This document shows positions 8,089-13,400 of a DNA stretch of 15,699 nucleotides, in pieces. Source of the stretch: UBA5342 sp965662645 (GTDB lineage: Bacteria > Bacteroidota > Bacteroidia > Bacteroidales > UBA5342); NCBI GenBank assembly GCA_965662645.1, contig CBFIII010000075.1, positions 1-15,699 on the forward strand, given 5' to 3'. Position numbers and translations under genes: made by a program. Each line of letters begins with the position of its first letter. Positions within the stretch are counted from its first letter, which is position 1. Under the pieces are notes generated by a model. It had not been told where the DNA came from and ran no database searches. It saw only the letters and a program-made list of their open reading frames with translations.

Positions 8089-8113
8089 ATTTAATAATAT
8101 TTACATTTGCTGA

Positions 8114-8656
8114 ATGTCATCGGAAAGCTACTACATAAAAGATCAGAAAGCAACGTATTTCTTAACGTTCACGGTTCAAGCTTGGGTGGATGTTTTTACA
8201 AGAAGCATTTACAGAATGGATATTGTAGATTCGTTGAACTATTGTGTAAGAGAAAAAGGTTTGCATGTTTATGCGTGGTGTTTGATGTCTAATCATTTAC
8301 ATTTAGTTGGCAGAGCAGATAATAATTTATCAAGAGTTATAGGTGATTTTAAGAAATTCACGACCAAGAAATTAATTAAACGAATAGAAACCGAACCAGA
8401 AAGTCGTAGGGAATGGATGCTGCATCAGTTTAAGTATGCAGCTAAACTAGATAAACGCATCAAGAATTATTCGCTTTGGCAATCAACAAGTCATCCCATT
8501 GTATGTGATGAAACTGCTATCTTAGAACAAAAGATTGACTATACGCATCAAAATCCTGTACGTGCTATGATTGTTGCTAGACCAGAAGATTATTTGTTTT
8601 CTTCAGCGCAGGATTATGCTGGTGAAAAAGGTTTGGTGGTAGTTGAGTGTGTTTGA
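8114..8656 (+). CDS. REP-associated tyrosine transposase (RAYT, Y1_Tnp/HUH family)
   Basis: 180 residues, a normal full length for a RAYT. The HUH motif is HLH (His61, His63) in MSNHLHLVGR, and the candidate nucleophile is Tyr143 in DYTHQNPVRAMIV, which matches the YxxxNPV helix of IS200/IS605-like and TnpA-REP proteins. Members cut single-stranded DNA at REP hairpins with a covalent 5'-phosphotyrosine and are usually single-copy, vertically kept genes. ATG 8114 is chosen because it gives the typical start into KATYFLTFTVQAW, the first strand of the fold. REP-like dyads sit directly upstream (8042-8088) and downstream (8664-8709). The catalytic residues are present, so the enzyme may be active. 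The 3' half is part of a 306-bp tandem duplication. No transposon ends or target duplication could be defined, so I call it a RAYT rather than an IS200. Confidence 0.9.
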   Translation: MSSESYYIKDQKATYFLTFTVQAWVDVFTRSIYRMDIVDSLNYCVREKGLHVYAWCLMSNHLHLVGRADNNLSRVIGDFKKFTTKKLIKRIETEPESRREWMLHQFKYAAKLDKRIKNYSLWQSTSHPIVCDETAILEQKIDYTHQNPVRAMIVARPEDYLFSSAQDYAGEKGLVVVECV

Positions 8657-8663
8657 GGGTTGA

Positions 8664-8709
8664 TTCGTTGCAAACGAAAGACAGTAAACCCCTCGTTGCA
8701 AACGAGGGG
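8664..8709 (+). repeat. REP dyad pair downstream of the transposase
   Basis: TTCGTT/AACGAA with loop GCA (8664-8678) is followed after 10 bases by CCCCTCGTT/AACGAGGGG with loop GCA (8689-8709). Both share the core CGTT-GCA-AACG. With the flanking CAGA on the right, this second dyad is the mirror image of the TCTG-preceded dyad at 8042, so the RAYT gene is bracketed by inverted REPs. Confidence 0.8.
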
Positions 8710-8718
8710 CAGACGGGG

Positions 8719-8962
8719 ATGGATGCTGCATCAGTTTAAGTATGCAGCTAAACATGACAAACGCATCAAGAATTATTCACTTTGGCAATCAACAAGTCAT
8801 CCCATTGTATGTGATGAAACTGCTATCTTAGAACAAAAGATTGACTATACGCATCAAAATCCTGTACGTGCTATGATTGTTGCTAGACCAGAAGATTATT
8901 TGTTTTCTTCAGCGCAGGATTATGCTGGTGAAAAAGGTTTGGTGGTAGTTGAGTGTGTTTGA
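8719..8962 (+). pseudogene. Truncated second copy of the RAYT (C-terminal half)
   Basis: This encodes residues matching WMLHQFKYAAK through the C-terminal VVECV of the intact transposase, with one visible change (KLDKR to KHDKR). It carries the catalytic tyrosine but lacks the first ~100 residues and the HUH motif, so it cannot be an active nuclease alone. The frame opens through the translated REP dyad just upstream (RCKRKTVNPSLQTRGRRG), right after the intact gene's UGA. Only that UGA stands between the two coding stretches. Readthrough or a small domain protein is conceivable, but decay is the simpler reading. Confidence 0.8.
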
Positions 8963-8969
8963 GGGTTGA

Positions 8970-9050
8970 TTCGTTGCAAACGAAAGACAGTAAACCCCTC
9001 GTTGCAAACGAGGGGCAGACGGGGTTTGTGGTAAGTAGCATTTGCAATGC
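8970..9050 (+). repeat. REP-like unit 2: duplicated dyad pair followed by the GCATT dyad
   Basis: The dyads of 8664-8709 recur at 8970-8984 and 8995-9015 as part of the 306-bp duplication. They are followed by CAGACGGGG, TTTGTGGTAAGTA and then the second dyad GCATT/AATGC with loop TGC (9038-9050). The last part corresponds to 8063-8088, so the composite two-dyad unit is re-formed here. Confidence 0.75.
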
Positions 9051-9259
9051 GGGTTTAAAATACGTCCGTTGGCGCAAGCCTGACGAGTGAATTGAAGTTC
9101 ATGATTTTTAATTGCAATGCCATTAAACAATACATTTATTATAACCCTTAAAAACGACCTTCTTTTGTGCTCATTTTATGGTATTTATCTGAAAATAATT
9201 ATCTTCGTATTGTGAATGATTAAAAAAAAGCAAAGCCTCGTTTTATATAGTCCTATCTG

Positions 9260-9329
9260 CCCCTCGTTTGCACTTCGACAAGGCTCATCGACCACAACGA
9301 GAGGTTTGTGGTATAGGCATTTGTAATGC
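9260..9329 (+). repeat. REP-like unit 3 with an enlarged loop
   Basis: The arms CCCCTCGTT (9260-9268) and AACGAGAGG (9296-9304, one mismatch to the consensus arm) are separated by 27 bases instead of 3. The insert holds CTTCGACAAGGCTCATCGA. TTTGTGGTATA then leads to the second dyad GCATT/AATGC with loop TGT (9317-9329). The unit is in the same orientation as unit 1 and is also preceded by TCTG. Confidence 0.75.
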
Positions 9330-9367
9330 TGTGAAATGAAGTTGTTTTAAAGTCCAACTTTTTTTTG

Positions 9368-9387
9368 CACTTACCTTAAGGGAAGTG
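9368..9387. repeat. 20-bp near-perfect palindrome
   Basis: Left half CACTTACCTT and right half AAGGGAAGTG pair at 9 of 10 positions with no loop. It lies ~80 bases before the beta-barrel gene. It could be a regulator-binding site or the end of another small repeat; there is no further evidence. Confidence 0.35.
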
Positions 9388-9465
9388 AAGAGTAAGCGAA
9401 GTGAAAAGACTTTTTTCTGATAACTTTAAAACTTTAATTTTAACAACATCATCACCTTACACTAT

Positions 9466-10344
9466 ATGCAAAAATATTTCATCCAGTTTCTCAAGCCAAC
9501 CACCCTTCTTATCATCTGTTTTATAAGCTGGCCTTATGCCCATACAGATGCTGCCAGACGACGGAATAAAGACATGCAAGCAGAGTTCTTTCTAAGTCTA
9601 GGAAGCTCGAATTGTGCTTTCGAGGATGATTATTCCACAGATGGTAACATAGGCTACTCGGTAGGTACATCCATTGCTTTTTTTAACAAAAACGATTGGG
9701 GATTCAAAACAGGATTGATATATAGCCTGTACCAAACAACACTGATACTAGATGGCGAAACCTTTTCTACCGCTTCTATAGACAGCGAAGGTGATAACTT
9801 TAATCTACTATCCAGCTTTTCCAACTTTAAGGAGAACATCAAGACGTCTTACCTACAAGTGCCACTAGCTGTGCAATACCGCTACGAGATAAGCGACCAC
9901 TTTGGCTTGCTTCCCGAACTGGGCACTATGCTCTTTGTATCGCTGGGGTCAAGTTCTGAGGTGACTGAAGGTTCTTATTCTACCGCTGGGGCTTACCCCG
10001 ATCTTGGCGCATTTACTGTACTGGAAGGAATGCCTGGATCAGGCATCTATTCGCCCATACAAACGGAGAAATATAACAACTGGAATTGGGGGGCTTCTTT
10101 ATACGGTAGTCTTCAGGCCTATTATGACTTGAGTAAACAAATAATGCTAACAGCTGGCCTCACCTTCGACTATCAGATCACTCCTAGCAGTGGACACAAG
10201 GGGACGTCCTTAGTAGATTACGAAGTGACCTCCTACAAAACGGCGATCTGCCATTACCATCCACTAAGGTCAACAGAGGATGGTGGCAACTATAGAAAAA
10301 CATTCTTTGGCCTAAAATTTGGATTAATCTACAAGCTTAAATAA
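9466..10344 (+). CDS. Outer-membrane beta-barrel protein (PorT / OMP_b-brl_2-like)
   Basis: 292 residues. The N-terminus MQKYFIQFLKPTTLLIICFI with a following Ala-rich site is a signal peptide, with likely cleavage near the HTDA residues around 27-30. The mature part alternates hydrophobic and polar residues with many aromatic and glycine positions. It contains TSYLQVPLAVQYRYEISD near residues 127-144, the characteristic SYLQVPL strand of Bacteroidota OMP_b-brl_2 proteins, then LLPELGTMLFVSLG. It ends in a strand-like KTFFGLKFGLIYKLK. Length and pattern fit a barrel of about eight to ten strands with long extracellular loops (residues ~160-205). The function is unknown; some relatives belong to T9SS, but most are uncharacterised. 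The next gene, a giant secreted surface protein, starts 128 bases downstream on the same strand with its own candidate promoter, so co-transcription is uncertain. Confidence 0.8.
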   Translation: MQKYFIQFLKPTTLLIICFISWPYAHTDAARRRNKDMQAEFFLSLGSSNCAFEDDYSTDGNIGYSVGTSIAFFNKNDWGFKTGLIYSLYQTTLILDGETFSTASIDSEGDNFNLLSSFSNFKENIKTSYLQVPLAVQYRYEISDHFGLLPELGTMLFVSLGSSSEVTEGSYSTAGAYPDLGAFTVLEGMPGSGIYSPIQTEKYNNWNWGASLYGSLQAYYDLSKQIMLTAGLTFDYQITPSSGHKGTSLVDYEVTSYKTAICHYHPLRSTEDGGNYRKTFFGLKFGLIYKLK

Positions 10345-10415
10345 GATGAAACGGATACTACTTAAATAATTTTTAAAGCACACAGGATGATGATAAAAGC
10401 TGATTTTTTAGAGCT

Positions 10416-10423
10416 TAGTTTTG
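10416..10423 (+). promoter_or_regulatory. Candidate Bacteroidota -7 promoter element for the giant adhesin
   Basis: TAGTTTTG exactly matches the Bacteroidota -7 consensus TAnnTTTG. It would start transcription about 40 bases before the ATG at 10473. No convincing TTG -33 element lies at the expected spacing, and the 8-base match alone can occur by chance in AT-rich DNA. Confidence 0.3.
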
Positions 10424-10472
10424 GGTGACATTCACGCATTTATTTTATCATTAACGCATTATTTTAAATCCC

Positions 10473-13400
10473 ATGAAAAAATCACTACTAATATTAATCT
10501 TACTCTACTATTGTACCCTGTCTTTTGCTTTGTCTGATATGACTATTGCAGGCATTGTATTTACTGATGCAGATGGCGACAGTTGTTATGAAGTTTCATC
10601 AAAAGAGCATTTAATTGCTATGAGTATGGCCTCTGACAGTATTGTTGGTTTAAAATTCAAACAAACTGTCAATATCATATTTGACGAAGATCCTACCAAG
10701 GAAGACTGGAATGGTGATGGTCGTATCGATGATAATGATAGTTGTGGTTTTATGCCTATAGGTACACAATCTAAAATTAACATTAACTGCATTAGAGAGT
10801 ATGATGGTAATGGAAAGATGATTAAAAATCTCTATATTAACAGCGATACGCTCACCTATGTTGGTTTATTTAGTACTATTAATAGGACTACCTATGAGAT
10901 AGATTATCCATCTATTATTCGCAGAACTCACCTCGTAGATTGTAACATTACAAGTAAATCACATTCGGGTGGATTAGCTGGCTATACCACCTACATAATC
11001 ATCAGCAACAGTACGGTCTCGGGCTATATTTCGGGCAAAATGGGCGCAGGAGGGATTGTGGGCTTTACTAATGGATACCAGATTAGCAATTGTGTAAGCA
11101 CTGCCTACATTAGCAGTTCACTAAGCTATGGTGCTGGAATTGCCAAAAGTACATATCCGGGCCAAACAATAAAAAACTGTATAAGCAAAGGACGCACACA
11201 TAGAATTGGAATAAGTGATGGCTACATTGCACCTAGTTTTAGCAATATGGTTACTGGACACATAAATAGCTTTCCAGATTACCTCAACGTTAGCTCCATT
11301 AGTGGTTCGTATTACGACAAGCAAACAACTGGTATTTTTCAAAATTCTCGGCACCTTGAAGGCGGAACCTTAACCAATACCTTTTTTAACGATACCCTTA
11401 ATCTACGCTATGGATTTAACGATAGCGCACCTTGGGTATTATCAAAATATGGCCGTCCTTATCTATACTTTCAGAGAATAGCCATCGGGAATTCAACCAT
11501 TAACAATGCAGGTTATATTGATGTTTACATTGAGAACAATCCACTCGACAGTGTGCTCATTACAAGAACGGGCATAAGGTGCCTGAAAGATCGCACAAAC
11601 AATTGGGTGGAATATGAAGTCGACATTAAAAACAGAGCAAGAATAAAAGTGCCTCATCTAGATAGCACCATCACCTACTATGTACAAGCATTTGCCGAAG
11701 ATACCAGCGGCTGGAAGTACTATGGCGACATGGTGAAAACTAACAAACAAACCATTTCTTATTTCGGCTTGGATAAAAACAATACCGTTCATCAATTAAA
11801 AGAAAATGTAGGATGTTATCATCATTTGAAATTTGATGAATTACTCACCCCTTATGATTCTATTGTGTCTTGGAGTACAGTCCCCGATGTAGAATCGGAA
11901 TCGGACTATGTAAAAGGGGATAGCATTATGATAGAGAATGAGGACATCTCGCTATATGCAAGGTCTGTCAAGAGAAAATTCCTGATAGCCTACCATAGCA
12001 ATGGTGGATCTAATAACATGCCAACGCAGACTTTTTCTTACCACGATGATGTTTCATTACTTCCCAACAGCTTTATTAAAGCAGGCTTCAAATTATCGGG
12101 GTGGAATACCTTAGCAAATGGCAGTGGAACTATGCTTAATCAACAACATACTTTTTTAATGCCCGACAGTTCCATCACCCTCTATGCGCAATGGGAAATT
12201 GATGAACATCAAGTGACCTTCTTTCCCAATGATGGGCAAGGCACCATGAATCCTTTTCTTTTGAGGGTAGGAATGGACACTACGCTAAGTATATGTACCT
12301 TCAACAATAGAGGCTACAAATTCTCAGGGTGGAATACGCAAGCCGACGGCTTAGGCTTGTCGTTGGCTGATGGCGACGACGTAACAATGGGCGATAGCGA
12401 TCTCAACCTGTATGCACAATGGACAGCCTTGAACTACAAAGTTAACTTTTACAGCAATGGAGGAAGCGGTGTTATGCCAGCTCAGAATACCACTTATGGC
12501 GATGAAGTCTTATTGTCCGAAAATACGTTCTCTCGTCTAGGATATAGCTTTAAGGATTGGAATACTGATGTCAATGGGCTTGGACAACGCTATGTGGATC
12601 AAGGCGCATTAACTACTGGTGTAGGCGATGTCACCTTGTATGCACAATGGGCAACCCTCCCTTATACCATTAGCTACATCAACTGTGAGCTAGCCTCTAA
12701 TGTGAACCCCACCACTTATACGGTTGAGACTCCTGATATAGTACTTGCACTTGCCATTCAGCGTGGTAAGGCCTTTAATGGCTGGTTTTTAGATTCCCTA
12801 TTGACGACTCCTGTAGTCCAGTTGCCCCAAGGTAGCACTGGCGACAAAATACTGTATGCTAGTTGGTCAACAGAGTATAATGTCGTTTATTATAGCAACG
12901 GAGGTACTGGACTGACCAATATGGCTAAACTCACAGCAGTAGGCACCGATTATACGACAAAGGATAATATTTTTGCGCGTTCTGGTTATACCTTTGATAA
13001 GTGGAACACCCTCCCTGATGGCACAGGCACGTCTTATGGCGAAAGTCAAGACATCACCCTTGATGATGATATTGATTTTGCGCTCTATGCCATTTGGACC
13101 CCTATCGTTTACCAGATAGCTTACGAAAACACCAGAGAGTCTAGCAACAATAACCTAAACCAGTATTCGCCTCAGACGACCACTTTTATTCTAGAAAACC
13201 TTAGTTCTATAGGTTATACCTTTATAGGTTGGTATGCCGATAGTCTTTATCATACACTAGTGCAATTTATTCCACAAGGAAGCATGGGTGATACCACACT
13301 GTATGCTAATTGGGAAATTAATACCTATGCCATCAAGTATTATAGCAATGGAGGCAAGGAGAACACTATCGTTAACACCTTTAATTATGGAACGGATACG

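Larger units (their letters stand above)
7551..8113. other. Gene-poor scar region: REP-like dyads, an RHS remnant and a dead regulator
   Basis: There is no intact gene in these ~560 bases. From left to right it holds a 13-mer (CCTGACGAGTGAA, 7569-7581) that recurs at 9079-9091, small dyads at 7600-7644, a half REP arm (AACGAGGGG, 7622-7630), a 22-codon RHS remnant, an antisense XRE regulator pseudogene and a full REP-like unit just before the transposase. The density of broken pieces marks it as a recombination hot spot. Confidence 0.7.
8413..9024 (+). repeat. 306-bp tandem direct duplication of the RAYT 3' half plus its REP dyads
   Basis: Unit 1 is 8413-8718 and unit 2 is 8719-9024. By eye they differ at only four bases (8448, 8449, 8452 and 8473 against the same positions plus 306), all in the first 61 bases. 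The remaining ~245 bases are identical, including the stop codon and both downstream dyads. The period is a multiple of three, so the second unit stays in the frame of the first. The junction lies at similar sequences (AGGGAATGG against CGGGGATGG), suggesting a short-homology or REP-mediated event. Confidence 0.9.
9051..9465. other. Non-coding spacer with a REP-like unit and one near-perfect palindrome
   Basis: No convincing gene lies in these ~415 bases; antisense frames across 8883-9130 only reflect the repeat. The spacer contains the second copy of the 13-mer CCTGACGAGTGAA (9079-9091), an interrupted REP unit (9260-9329), a small dyad AAAGT/ACTTT (9349-9361) and a 20-bp palindrome (9368-9387). 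Between 9131 and 9250 I see only AT-rich sequence with no structure. The promoter of the beta-barrel gene must lie here, but no good Bacteroidota -7 match stands out. Confidence 0.6.

Noticed and set aside
8038..8718. Full IS200/IS605 insertion sequence
   Set aside because: No defined left and right ends with target-site features and no tnpB; the protein and flanking REPs fit a RAYT better.
8660..8962. Independent 100-residue gene after the transposase
   Set aside because: It is the duplicated RAYT C-terminal half preceded by translated REP palindrome; it lacks the HUH motif and is listed as a pseudogene.
8883..9130. Two antisense frames over the duplicated transposase end and REP
   Set aside because: They result from repeat composition; no protein features, and they lie over the pseudogene and palindromes.
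8038..9329. CRISPR-like array of repeated palindromes
   Set aside because: The repeats are irregularly spaced, the spacing sequences are themselves partly repeated, and no cas gene is present; REP elements with a RAYT explain them.
10397..10416. Hairpin AAGCT/AGCTT as terminator of the beta-barrel gene
   Set aside because: Only a 5-bp stem with the T-run inside the loop rather than after it; too weak to call.
11121..13049. Antisense frames of 60-77 residues within the adhesin
   Set aside because: The sense frame is unbroken for 1742 codons with clear domains; these are chance openings.
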